64,000 bases of DNA from Vigna angularis (Eukaryota; Streptophyta; Magnoliopsida; Fabales; Fabaceae): the NCBI RefSeq assembly GCF_016808095.1, contig NC_068979.1, forward strand, positions 10,563,001-10,627,000. Reading direction: 5' to 3'. The notes under the pieces are model-generated. The model did not search any database. It saw only the letters and a program-made list of their open reading frames with translations, and was not told where the DNA came from. This document shows positions 12,361-23,876 of this stretch, in pieces. Each line of letters opens with the position of its first letter. Position 1 is the stretch's first letter. The position numbers and the translations under genes were made by a program.

Positions 12361-13955
12361 CCGTCTATAGCAGTATACTTTCTGTTGAGTTTCTAGTACA
12401 AATCTTGTCTCTAAAAGCATTAATTTATTTCTTAATTCTCTATTATTATAAGATTTACAGACAACTTTACCAAACTGTGCGAATAAATTCTCAAAATTAT
12501 CATAAATGATTAGAATTCATTTATGTGTTAAAAATAATATTTAGTATTCTCTGATACTATTTCAATTTTATCACAATAGTGGGTATTATCTAAACTCAGT
12601 AGTAACTTCACTATTATTTACATATATATGGGATAAAACACTAAAAGTAGAAATTTATAAAATAAATGTAGATATAAAAATGAAAGTGTAAAATTTGTTC
12701 TTGTAGAAATAAATTAAATAGCTAATTTAGAAAATAAAAAAGAAGAAACAAAGAAGGAAGAAGAAGAAAGATAGGGTTGGCAAAAGAGAAGAAAAAAAAA
12801 ACAATAGGCACTAATGAGGGAAGATTATTGGTTGTGGAAGACAAGACAACATAGTTGACAAACTCACATCAATCAAGGTATCATATCCTCATTATTTATG
12901 TCTTCAGATTTCAACTTCACAATCCTAATGTCATATAAAAACATTACAAAGTTTTGGAAATGCCCAAAATGTTGAAGAAATAGTGTCCACTTGAGGAGTG
13001 GATTAAAAGTCCTAAGTCAAGTTCAAACCGAATCACGATGGAAACAAACACACCTAATCATTTATATGTACAATCAACACTATGGTTTCTCAAAGTTAAT
13101 CAAAGACAAATTGTACTTATCAAATGAAAAAGAAAAAAACAGAACAACTTATACTATTCCCATAAGAGGTCGTGTTGCTAAATATAGATCCATGATATCT
13201 TCCCACAGTGGCTGAATTTGTTTAATTTTTAGAAGGGCTTTGACCCCAATTATATTTATATGAAAGTAATTTTTTTCAAATGTTTTATAAGGTCATGTAT
13301 ATTTTTTTTCTCAAAACTACTTTTAAAAATTGTGTTTTGTTTTTAAATTAAATTATATATTTATTTCGTCCCTTCGTCTTGAAGGTTAACTACGTATGAG
13401 GATCTAGAAATTTGATCGAAATATTTACAATCTTAAATTATTATTTTGTAATCTTAAGATATTATCTTGGTAAGCTTAGGATATTATTTTGGTAATTTTA
13501 GTTTATTATCTTTGTAATATTTAGTTATTATTATTGCAACTGAAATATCCTCCAACTCAAGAGAATATAAATAATTTATGACCGATTTATTAATAAATGA
13601 AACGTTAACTTCCGCTATCAATTGAATAAACTAATTTTAGTTTAAAAATAATTATAAACCTTATAAGTCAAGAAATATTCTGATTATTTATATCTTGAGT
13701 TTAAGGCATCTCAATTTTTACTAAAACATAAATACAAATTAAAAAAGACTAAGAATAAAAAACATGTTTAACCTATCTATATTAATTATAGACTGTACTA
13801 GACTCATCTTATAAATAAATAGTTGAGTTAAATTCAACCATATTTACGTCAATTACTTTCTCTTTGTTCTTCATGTGAAAGAACATAATAAAAATATTAA
13901 GAAGAAAAGACAACCTCATCAAAACAAAAATGGAATCTGTACCATGATGAGAAAA
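12361..13955. other. AT-rich intergenic region
   Basis: No gene, RNA or bounded repeat is recognisable. There is a purine-rich stretch (AAGAAGGAAGAAGAAG-like) at 12740-12800. The sequence changes sharply at about 13960-13975, where retrotransposon coding sequence starts. Confidence 0.4.
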
Positions 13956-15596
13956 CTAGGTATTGTCACAAATGTGATGAACTTCAGTTACTTTTAGATA
14001 AGACAACACTAAAAAGTAACTGGCACCCTCCATAATATCTTGTCTTATTTGACCAAGCGTTATCGAATACTCTTTCTCTTCATCAGGAAATATCAGTCTT
14101 TTCTCACCACAATTTATAAGAATGTGATTGGCAGCCAACCAATCCATCCCTAAAATTACCTCTAAACCTTGAAGAGGTAAACAAATGAGGTTCACCTTAA
14201 ATCTACGTCCCTCAACCTCAATAGGACATCTAATGCACATAGTAGATGTCCTAACCTCACCAGTCGCTGGGGTTGACACCACCAAGTCGAACTGCATCTC
14301 GCTCTCAGCTAAACCCAGTTTCTCAACGCACGCCTTCGAGATGAAGGAATGTGTTGCCCCCGAGTCATACAACACACAGCAAGATTTACCATACAACAAG
14401 CAAGCACCGAAAATGAGGTTACCTGAGCTTGTTGCTTCCGCGCCCGTTATAGCATACACGCGCCCAACCGCTTGCGCTCGTCCACCCTTTCCTTGTTGAA
14501 CTCTCCCAGCATTTGGTGGTCTCATCACCACTCACCTACCCATATTACACTCGCTCTCAAGATGTCCATTTCTTCGACATCGAGCGCAATACTTTCCTCC
14601 AACTAGCTGAGGACATGAAGACCAATAGTGTGGTCCTCCACACTGAAAGCAAGTTACGATCCCCGGCTGTCCAGACTGCACGACCGCAACCATAGACTGA
14701 GAAGGAGTCCCACTAGAACTGGCAGTTAGTACAGGACGAGTGTATGGGTTCCTCCTTTGACCCAAAGCGTTCCTTGAAATAATTGCTCCTCTGACCGTCT
14801 GCTGTTGCTTCTTCTGTTGTTCCACTTCTGCCACGTTCTTCTCCAATACTTTAGCTCTCTCAACCATGGCAGGAAAAGACCTAATACACAGGCTGGATAT
14901 CAGTAGCTTCAAATCACTCCTCAGCCCATTTTCAAACTTCCGACACTGCCACTCTTCACTGGTAGCCATAGTGTTGAACCTTACTAAGTGCTTGAACTTG
15001 TTGGTGTACTCCGATACAGACATCCCACCTTGCACCAACTGGAGAAACTCCACCTCTTTAGCGAAACGTACGCTATTTGGAAAATACTCCTCATAGAACT
15101 TGCTTCTGAAGACTTCCCACGAGATGAGACTTTGGGTGTCCGCCATAATCATCTTCATGCTCATCCACCAATAACTAGCCTCTCTAGTCAACAGATACTC
15201 TGTAAAGGCCAGCCTCTTGTCATCCGGACACCCCTTAGCATTATAGATTCGTTCCATGTCCCGTAGCCACTGATCGGCCTCATCAGGGAGGCACTTCCTA
15301 TTGAACTTAGCAGTGTGATGTTGGAGAAAACTCTCCAAACTCCATTCGGTCTGATGATTCCCAGAGGAAGTGGACGCTCCGGCTGTGTTCCCCGTGGTTG
15401 CTATGATCTCCATCAGTTGTCTTTGGGTCGCTTCAGAGTTGGCACGTGCGGCTTCCAAACTCTGTAAAGCGGTCGTGTTCTGCTGCACCAAGGCAACGTT
15501 CTGTTGTTGAAGAGCCTCTATCACAGACTCTAACAGCCTGGTGTTGTCAGATGGGTTACGCTCGACAGAAACAGTAGGAGGAGGTCTAGAAGCCAT
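13956..15596 (-). pseudogene. Ty3-type gag and protease, interrupted by a stop and truncated before reverse transcriptase
   Basis: Frame 15596-14532 (354 residues) is a retrotransposon gag. The capsid-like region holds ADQWLRDMERIYN and FRSKFYEEYFPN, and two CCHC zinc knuckles follow, CFQCGGPHYWSSC and CARCRRNGHLESEC. It ends MGR-TGA. The same frame continues at once into 14531-13956, which holds the aspartic protease core LYDSGATHSFIS and the typical VILGMDWLAANH. Reverse transcriptase, RNase H and integrase should follow but the sequence breaks into unrelated AT-rich DNA at about 13960. The single in-frame TGA between gag and protease may be a mutation or a readthrough site. The combination resembles Tekay/Del chromoviruses; clade assignment is an inference. 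Confidence 0.85.
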
Positions 15597-15744
15597 CTCT
15601 TCTCTGAGAAACAGAGAAAAGAAACCATCAAATTAATTCAGAGTGTTAGAAATACAAAACCGAACATTGAACACACAGCAAAAGCATAGTATACTCATAA
15701 CCTACAGTGTTCTTTAAGGAACAAAACTGCTCTGATACCACTAA
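15597..15744 (-). other. Leader and primer-binding site of the Ty3-type element
   Basis: The minus strand at 15740-15729 reads TGGTATCAGAGC, complementary to initiator tRNA-Met. It lies four bases from the LTR border at 15745. The remaining 130 bases are an untranslated leader before the gag ATG at 15596. Confidence 0.85.
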
Positions 15745-18611
15745 TGTAACATCCCAAAAATACAGTTTAAAACTATATAATAGAATAATCACATTCAATA
15801 ATAATCCAGATCAGTCTTCCACTAAGGAGAGCGTACAGTTATGGTCGAACGGCCTTACAAAGCATTACTAGAAATTAAAGCTATACAAGGGTACCATTCT
15901 GACCGAACGGTTTACAAAAGAATTTACCGAACGGTCATACTAAACAAAAAGGGAAGGTAATCGAACGACCACCTTACAAACAACTAAACTACTGACCGAA
16001 CGTCCTATTGTTCGGTCTTCACTTCAACCTCGGCCAAGTTCTCTTCCTCCAGCGTCTCTTCCAGTAGTACGTCTCCTTCTGCTCACATGCACACAGATGA
16101 TCATTGCAATGACAAAGACGAACAGACAAAACATGACAAGACAGGAACACAGGGTAAGCTTATGTAATTTAATTCATGTATAAACATACATTTCACACAA
16201 TCAAACACACAAGATCAATTTCATCATACAATTCATGCAAAGCCTAATACTAGACTGACTGTCCGGACTGTATGAAATCTGTGTAGCTACGACGTTCGTG
16301 CACCCGGGTGACGTAGTAATTGGGATACCCTCAACAGCTGCCACCCGAGGTTAGTCCTATCTGTCCAAAGTAACCCTAAGGACTAGGACCTCCTGTCGTT
16401 CCCACACATGACCTACCCTCCTCTACGTGAGGACGAGTACTCACGGAACATCAGGATGAACCGCCAGCTTAGCATGCCTACATTCATACATTACAAATCT
16501 TAATATTCATCCATGAGTCGTTCCTCCCCGGAATGCTCGTCCATAATCCAACACATATCAATTCATATCATATTCTCTTAACTTTCATTATTATTCATCT
16601 CACTTAAACATTTTTCACAAAGATCCGCAAGGGTACCTAATACCGAACGTTCAACACTGATTCAGAACGAGACCGAACACTTGGAGCGAGACCGAGAGGT
16701 CTCCAGTTCCAGAATAGATTTAGACTAAGAGGGTACTATCAGATTGAGAAAGAAACCGAGTATAATCAAATATCACAAGGAACGAATGGAACGAACGTTA
16801 ATTACCAAGTGAGTCAATTAGATGAACTGACTCTTGAGGACTTCAACCGAACACCGAAATGACCATACCCAATACTAGGACTTCATGCTGTAACCAATGG
16901 ATACAGACACTTCAAGACCTTCCAAGAATAATACTTAGAAGAATTCACATGAAGAAACCGAACGCTTATGAAAACTTAGTTTATTTGGGTTTATTATCAA
17001 GGAAAATCCAAATGCCAGTCAAAGATTGAACACTATAGTGAGCGAACCCTAGTGGGTTTGAACGAACGCTCTTATTATGAAGTTTAGCTTAATGAGCTAG
17101 AACGAGTGCCTGGTGTAAGACCAAACACTTGCTTAAGACGAACACTTGATATAAGACCAAGTGCTACTAAACTTAAAAAGAAGAGGCTTGATAATTATAC
17201 TCAGATACTATTGGAGTAGTGTTTAAGAATAACTAAAATATACAATTACATATATATAAATATACTTAAGTTTATAACAGACTACCAAGACACAACTATG
17301 TTTGGCCGAACGCTCAAGCACAATATTTCAATATGAAGACGCTCGTCCTCAACTAGGATTCTTCCAAAATGAAAGAATCCAGTTCTAAACATTCTTCTAT
17401 AAAAACCGAACGGTCCAAGACCATTCAGTAACGAACACACAATATCTTAGGGAATTTCATACTTCAAATCATTTATTTCAACTCATTTCTCAGTATCTAT
17501 TTTCATAAGATCAAACACTCATAACATAGCAATTAATCATACTTCATATAGTCAAACATATCAAAATCATACTTCATATAATTCATCAACTCAACGAACG
17601 TACATGTCATTCAAACATCATACAAATTAAATCATATAAGCTCCCCTTACCTTATAGAGTGAACGAACGTTCCTAGAGACAGAATTGAGGTTCACCTGAC
17701 TATAATTCCTTCTACCCTTACGTTCAACAATTCTTCAAACTAAGCCAAACAACAGGAGACCAACAATGTCTCAGAAAATATGAAATCATGCAACCAGAAT
17801 TTGGTTTGCATGTACTAGAAAACGAACGGCTAACGAGAAGAAGAACTTACCAGTTCAGAATTTAAAACCGTTCGGTTCAAACTGAAGCTCTGGACGCCGG
17901 AAGTGCTTCTACGGTGCCTGAACGGTGATTGGAGAAGAGAAAGGGTGAGTTTTTGGAAGAGAGAAGGGAGAGCTTTTAGAGAGAATGAGGAGAATTTGAG
18001 AATTTCAGAGTTTGGAGAAGAAGATGCATGCAGAGAGTGTGACGTAAACTTTCCAAAAACTCAGTTTTGCTTAAAATGAACGTCCGCTCATCTGCCGACA
18101 CCTGCCTTCCACTATCTGATTTTCGGATCCTCGTCGCTTGACACCTGGCGTCCGTTCAGAGGGGTTTGGGTGCGTTTTTAATGATTCTGACACCGAACGT
18201 CTGAAACGTTTGAACCGTTCATCTGGATAGTTTGAACCACTTGTCTGGACAATCTGAACCGCCTGCTTGTTGACTATTTTACTATCACTTGCTCCGATAA
18301 GTTGTACTCTTGACCGAGGGGGGAGGTACTTGCAAAAGGTATTTTGACGCTCGAGTTAGGAGCGGTTTAATGAACTGTTTATCAAGTTGAATATTTGAGT
18401 CTTGTAGAGTGAGTTGAACGGTCATTGTATTTATGAGTGTTTCATAGATCAAATAAAAACAAATTTACTTGAAGATTCGGTTAGTTACTCATAAACGGCT
18501 TATCAATATCTTTAATGAGATATCTTTAGTTATTTTATCGTTTGTTGGACTACTGACGCAATAATAACTTGAACGTTAGCCCAATTAAAATCCAACGTTG
18601 TTGATGTTACA
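15745..18611 (-). mobile_element. Long 5' LTR of the Ty3-type element
   Basis: The plus strand starts with TGTAACATC beside the primer-binding site, and its exact inverse GATGTTACA occurs at 18603-18611, giving an LTR of about 2.87 kb. The outer border is less certain, because the CGAACGGTCC motif typical of this LTR occurs again at about 18620. The LTR holds at least 15 copies of CGAACG or close variants, which is remarkable in an AT-rich genome. It also has the conserved block GGACTAGGACCTCCTG at 16380, shared with the other LTRs in this window. No coding sequence is supported inside. Confidence 0.65.
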
Positions 18612-19740
18612 GATAGACCGAACGGTCCTGAGTAGATGGATCGAACAGTGCTGAGTGTTAACCGTTTGCTCTGTATACCATACAATAATATTTGTGAAAT
18701 ATAAAATATTGAAAAGTCGTCTTTTGGACTTTGGCGTATTTAAATTGTTAATTGATTCAAAGTAGCGTAGAAAAAAGTCCATTCTTCCATCAAAAATTGA
18801 TTTGCAATATAATAATATCTTCTCTTACACACTCCCTGTTTGATTTGATCCATTGGTAGATACCACACATCCCAAACTATGAAATAAATATCCTTTATTT
18901 TGAAAGAGATGTACCTGTGACTATAATTCAAAACCCCAATTATAAAATAATACATTTCAGAGTGCAAAATGCAATTCAACTTCCAATCAATAAAAACTCC
19001 AAAAGGCAACTTTTGTCCTATTCAATCTCTCCAATAATTCACTCCATTTTAATATATTTATTCTTTTCAGATTTTATTTTACAGTACTACTTGTTCATTT
19101 TTAATCTTTTGATTTTTTAATTGAGTAAAATAAAAATCTCAATAACGTAAAAAGAAGTAAACGAATTTTTATTTTTAGAAATTCACTATTTACTTGAAAT
19201 AAATAGAAAAAATAATAATTAAAGAAGTAGAATAAAAAAAAGCGTAACTAAATGAGTTGTTCAAAGAAATATAAGTGATAAAATAATTTATTAATTTATT
19301 TTTGTTATTTTGTGAAAGTTTGAGAAGATGTACTGGTTGAAGCAGAAGTTGTTGAATGGATTTATCATATTAGGAAACTATGACTGAAACTACATGCCCG
19401 AATAGACTCCTTCAAACAGTCAGTCATTCTATAAAATACAAGTACTTATGATGTTTGATGAAATGTCCACTTCTCAATGTTCACAGTAAATCAACCAAAC
19501 CTCCAAAAACTTACCAAATGTCATTGCATCTATCTATCTGTCTCAGAAACTTTCTGGCTCAACAAAAAAAAAAACCATTTTTTATTTCATACATTCCTCT
19601 CATTCAATTTCATACTTTTACCTTCTTACAAAAGAATCACAAAAGAAAAAAGAAAACTTAAAATCATCTGCATCTTAAACATGTCAAGTCATTTTGAATC
19701 TAAGGAGAAAGATACTCTTTTCAGATAAAAAAAATCTCAA
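18612..19740. other. Spacer downstream of the F-box gene
   Basis: 18612-18690 may still belong to the LTR. The rest is AT-rich without a gene. The segment next to 19740 is probably the 3' UTR of the F-box gene, which reads leftward. Confidence 0.4.
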
Positions 19741-20886
19741 TCAGTGACCGACCGGCGTACGCGGAAGGACGTGGACCGCCACCGGCTCAAACCCTTCCGG
19801 CAGCAGAACGGGTATGATCCGCGGCGGCGATACGGCGACATCCACCACGGAGATCCCGGAAGTTGAAACGACACAAAGTTTTCCCTTTTCTGCCGCGAGT
19901 TGTTCGGCGCCTTTAAGTCTTTTATTCTCGAGAATCTCTTCCCAGGCGTCTTCTTCCGCCAGGTATCTTCTGAGCACTCCCTTGGCTTCGTCCACGACGT
20001 ACATGACTTCTTCTTCCATGGCGGCCACGGGTCCTCTCCAGCCGTAGAGCATCCCCTCCGGCATGTCCTTCCAGGCGTCCTCTGCCACGTCGTACACGGC
20101 GCCTTCCTTCGCGGCGTCGCCTTTCACGTTCACCATGCAGAGCTTCTGCCGCCATCCGACGGCGTCGATGGCCTCTCTGCTGAAGCGGCCGTCCTTCAGA
20201 TCCGTCTTCTTCTCCCAGACATCACCGTTAGGGCTTCGGACGTCCCATTTCTCGAGGGAGCGAGCCACGTGGATGGAGAAGTGGGCGCCGATGCCACTGG
20301 CGACGTAGACGGCGGGCCCGAGCACGCCGAGCGCGCACCAGCGGCGCGGCGCGGCGAGCATGGGCCCGAATGACCAGGTGCCGGAGAGGGGGTGGAATAT
20401 GAGGGGTCGTGGCAGGGCGGGGGAGAGATTGTGCGTTGTGGCGGCGAGGAGGATAAGACGGCCGGCGGCGCTGACGGACTGGACGGAGAGATTGCGGGAG
20501 AGGAAGGAGGGGTGGCGGAGGAGGAGGTGATGGAGATGCGGGTGGCGAGGAAGGATGCGCCAGGTGTGGGATATGGGGTCAAAGGTGTGGAATTCGATGA
20601 AAGAATGGGACTTGGAAGGTGAGAGAATCGCGTAGAGAGAAAAGAAGGGAGGAAAAGAAGGAGAATATATCAAACGACGCCATGAGTGAGAAATGGAGAA
20701 GAGAAGAGAAGGGTTTACAGAGGAAAGACACAATTGGGCTATGTGGTCGGGAAGACCTGCGATCAGAACATGTTCTTGTTCTTGTCGGTGTTTTCGGCGT
20801 TTTGAATTGTTTGAAGAAGATTCAGACTGAAACTTAGACTGAAGATGAAGATGAGAGTGGTGTTGTTGTGTGTCGGGCATGTCCAT
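19741..20886 (-). CDS. SKIP25: F-box/kelch-repeat protein, SKIP25-like
   Basis: A single exon encodes 381 residues from the chosen start (MDMPDTQQ) to the TGA at 19741-19743. An F-box lies at about residues 38-85 (VLIAGLPDHIAQLCLSSVNP, then SWRRLIYSPSFPPFFSLYAIL). A kelch-type beta-propeller follows, with recognisable blades around FDPISHTWRILPRHP, PLIFHPLSGTWSFGPML, YVASGIGAHF and YDVAEDAWKDMPEGM. SKIP25 proteins are SKP1 partners in SCF ubiquitin ligases, with the propeller choosing the substrate; the substrate is unknown. The frame is open for 30 more codons upstream (to 20976), but these are mostly a CT repeat reading Leu-Ser, so they are likely 5' UTR. The gene is much more GC-rich than its surroundings, which is why long shadow frames occur on the other strand. 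Confidence 0.9.
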   Translation of the reverse strand: MDMPDTQQHHSHLHLQSKFQSESSSNNSKRRKHRQEQEHVLIAGLPDHIAQLCLSSVNPSLLFSISHSWRRLIYSPSFPPFFSLYAILSPSKSHSFIEFHTFDPISHTWRILPRHPHLHHLLLRHPSFLSRNLSVQSVSAAGRLILLAATTHNLSPALPRPLIFHPLSGTWSFGPMLAAPRRWCALGVLGPAVYVASGIGAHFSIHVARSLEKWDVRSPNGDVWEKKTDLKDGRFSREAIDAVGWRQKLCMVNVKGDAAKEGAVYDVAEDAWKDMPEGMLYGWRGPVAAMEEEVMYVVDEAKGVLRRYLAEEDAWEEILENKRLKGAEQLAAEKGKLCVVSTSGISVVDVAVSPPRIIPVLLPEGFEPVAVHVLPRTPVGH

Positions 20887-20904
20887 GAACGGAGAAGAAG
20901 AGAA

Positions 20905-20944
20905 GAGAGAGGGAGAGAGGGAGAGAGAGAGAGAGAGAGAGAGA
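20905..20944. repeat. (GA)n microsatellite just upstream of the F-box start
   Basis: About 17 GA units preceded by interrupted GAGAGGGAGA, reading as CT repeats on the gene strand. Pyrimidine-rich CT repeats are common in plant 5' UTRs and core promoters, so this probably belongs to the leader of the F-box gene. Confidence 0.8.
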
Positions 20945-20976
20945 AAGTGGGGTTGGTTTTGGTCAGGAAGACACAT

Positions 20977-21651
20977 AAAGTAATGTTGGATTTGAAATAA
21001 AAAGCTAAAGTGAGGGACAGTGTGCCGGTTTCAGCTTTTTTGGGTTCATTAAAACATGTCCCATCTTTCCAACTGTTCTGCTGTCCAATTACTACCCTCA
21101 CCACAAACACCTCTTCTTTATTTTTATCTATCTTTTCAAACATTTTTTTTATATTAAAACACTTTTATTTACTTTACAAATTCTTCAATCATTTATCTTG
21201 TTTTTTCACAGACTTGGTTTATTTTTTTTTTAAATTCACAAAATAACACTTTTTTTTAATAACATTTTAATATTATTTACATATTATAATTAACGTAAAA
21301 TTTCTTCATAATTAATAATAAAATATGTAAATATTATTAAAATATTGTAAAAAACATATTATAAAGTATCATTATTTTTTTAAATATTAAGTCAAAGATT
21401 TTCTTTTCAGAATACCTTTTATTCTTTTTTCTGTCTTTGTTTGTTTTGTTGCGTCCCTGTTTTCTTTTCTAAACAAACTAAAATGATGAAACAGTTTTGC
21501 TTAAAAACTCAAAGATGATATAAGATTTCCAAATGCATAATAATAATTTCGTATAAAACGTTCTTTCATTATGTTGAAGTATTACAAATAATCATTATAA
21601 GAAAATAATATGTTTTATGTACTGTGTACATAAATAAATGAGAGTGATATT
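20977..21651. other. Promoter-side region of the F-box gene, AT-rich
   Basis: No gene is visible. Given the minus-strand gene at 19741-20886, this stretch should hold its promoter, but I see no motif I can assign with confidence. Confidence 0.35.
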
Positions 21652-23871
21652 TGTAACATAGTATAAATAAAATACTATTTAGGAATTGTCATAAGTCTAA
21701 TATAATAAAATAATTAAATAAAATATAAATACAGTTATTTAAACATAATTATAAATTAAATTTTATATATAAAATTTTAATTTCAAAACTATGTACAAAC
21801 GGTTTTTCAAATACAATTAAAAAAAACACGCAAGAACTATATTAACTAAATATTAGTATTATCTTCGTCCAAGACTTGTTTCAGAGATACATCTTCATTT
21901 TCTGCTCAAACCTACTAGATGATCATCATCACAAGAAAACCAATACATCCAATCAAACAACAAAACAATATAAAAAAAGGGTGAGCTAATAATAAAAGAA
22001 TGAACAATCATTACACAATAATATTCACATTATTCATTTCATTCAAAACAAACCAAACATTATAATCATGTTATTGATGTAGGTAAACTCATCTGAATAG
22101 ATATATTGATGTCATACTATGACAACCTTAACACTTGTACTAGTGAAATAGCTGACCCCTCCAAGCTACTACACAAGGTTAATTCGTCTACCATCTATGG
22201 ACAAAAAATATCAGACCATAGACTGGGATCTTCTGCTACTCCTCACCACATAATCACCTTCTCTATCTGAGATGACACAATTATTGAAGCGTCATGATAA
22301 CTTCCAAGGTTGAATCCCTACATCAATACATCACTTACTTGAAACCACCACTAAGAATTTCACTCTAGAAATTATTTCCAAACCAAATGAAGTTTAATCA
22401 CACTATTCATATTGTCATATCATTTAAAAATCACATTACTGAGCAAATAACATATCATTTCATCATTAAAACCAAGCATAAAAAAGAAGAGAAAAATCAA
22501 AATATCTATAACAACTCGAACTCACTCGCCCAACAACACAAACTACTCGCCCAACAAGAGCCCAACGAGAGGGTTTCCCAAGCCTAGCGAGGGAATGCGC
22601 CCAGCCCCTACCCCAAAACTTGTCCAACAAGTTGAACCACTCGCCTAGTGAGAGCAAAAACAGTGAGCTCCCTAGGCCTAGCGAGCTGAGTTGCCTAACC
22701 TATGAAACCCATTGTTAAAACTCTCTATAACTCACCCAACTCGCCCCACCGACTCTGCAGAATACCAAATAAGCAGAAATTATACCTTTACTACCTATCA
22801 TTTCCTATTTCAGGCCACTATACCAATTTCTATCAAAATATCAAGAATTCCCAACTTAAAACAACAAAAGTTCTGGGCTCATAACTATGCCACTTAGGGG
22901 TCTGAACAAGTCAAATATGACTCAAAAATTGACCCTAAACACTTCAATCTGTCTAAAACCTTACAAGTCAAAATTTCATTATCCAAAACCTCTACAATGC
23001 ACCAAAAATCCATTTGAAGACACCCTTTAATGCTTACTTAAAATTTTTAAACAAATTCTTTGCACATCCATCACCCAACCAAGTTTCAACTGACAACAAA
23101 ATAATTTCAAAATCACCCCATCTTCATTTAGACCATTATTTCAAAAAGTCACCTAGTAAAACCCTATTTTTAGACTAAACTTAACCTTCTCTTCCTCAAC
23201 TTCTTAATCCAATACCATATTTAACTTCACAAGCACATTCAAATCACAATCAAGATTCATTCCAGCCAGGTTCATCACAAAAATAAAACAATCAATTAAC
23301 CATTCTAATCACAATATACACATTAGCATGTGAAATTCTAGTTTAACCAAATTCAACACAATTTAACTAAACTCGTGAACTTGAAATAACAATAAGAAAT
23401 GTTACTAGCTCCCATTACCTTAGAGAGAAGGCTACACCAAGTTCTACACGATATATTATCCTTGCTTAGAGCTCAAAGAACTCTAGAAGGCCTACAAAGA
23501 ACCAAGAGTAGAGTACAAATGCACATGTGAAGGGTTTCTAAGCATAATCATAGACAAAGAACAAAAAGAAAAAAGGGATAGAAACTTATTTGCTCGAAAA
23601 TAGAAGCTAATCGGATAGAAATGAAGATCACTTATCTGTAATCTCCTCCACACTTCCTAATCATCAAACAGATGATCGAGGAGTTAAAATTTGTAGAGAG
23701 AAAGGACATGAAACTCGAATAAAGAGTTTTATAAATATAGTTAGTGTTTTAGATAATGAGACAAGTTTAATAAATTCTATTTATATTATTGAATTATTTT
23801 AAAATTAAAATACTCGATTTCATTATTTTAAAGCACTTATCAACTCTAGTACTATATTTTCTAGTTCTTAG
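21652..23871 (-). mobile_element. Solo LTR, copy 1
   Basis: The plus strand starts TGTAACAT at 21652 and ends TTCTTAG at 23871. It is bounded on both sides by ATATT (21647-21651 and 23872-23876), a perfect 5-bp target duplication. It aligns with the other LTRs here at 21900-21990 (GATGATCATCATCACAAG, then GGGTGAGCTAATAATAAAAG), 22180-22300, and 23600-23700 with the AAACAGATGATCGAGGAG-type block. No internal sequence or second LTR is attached, so this is a solo LTR left by LTR-LTR recombination. Confidence 0.75.
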
Positions 23872-23876
23872 ATATT

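Noticed and set aside
14185..15266. Plus-strand open frames opposite gag-protease
   Set aside because: They lie antisense to well-recognised retrotransposon coding sequence and encode nothing recognisable.
19814..20622. Several long open frames opposite the F-box gene
   Set aside because: They are frame shadows of a GC-rich coding exon; none has domain content, and the minus-strand frame clearly encodes the F-box/kelch protein.
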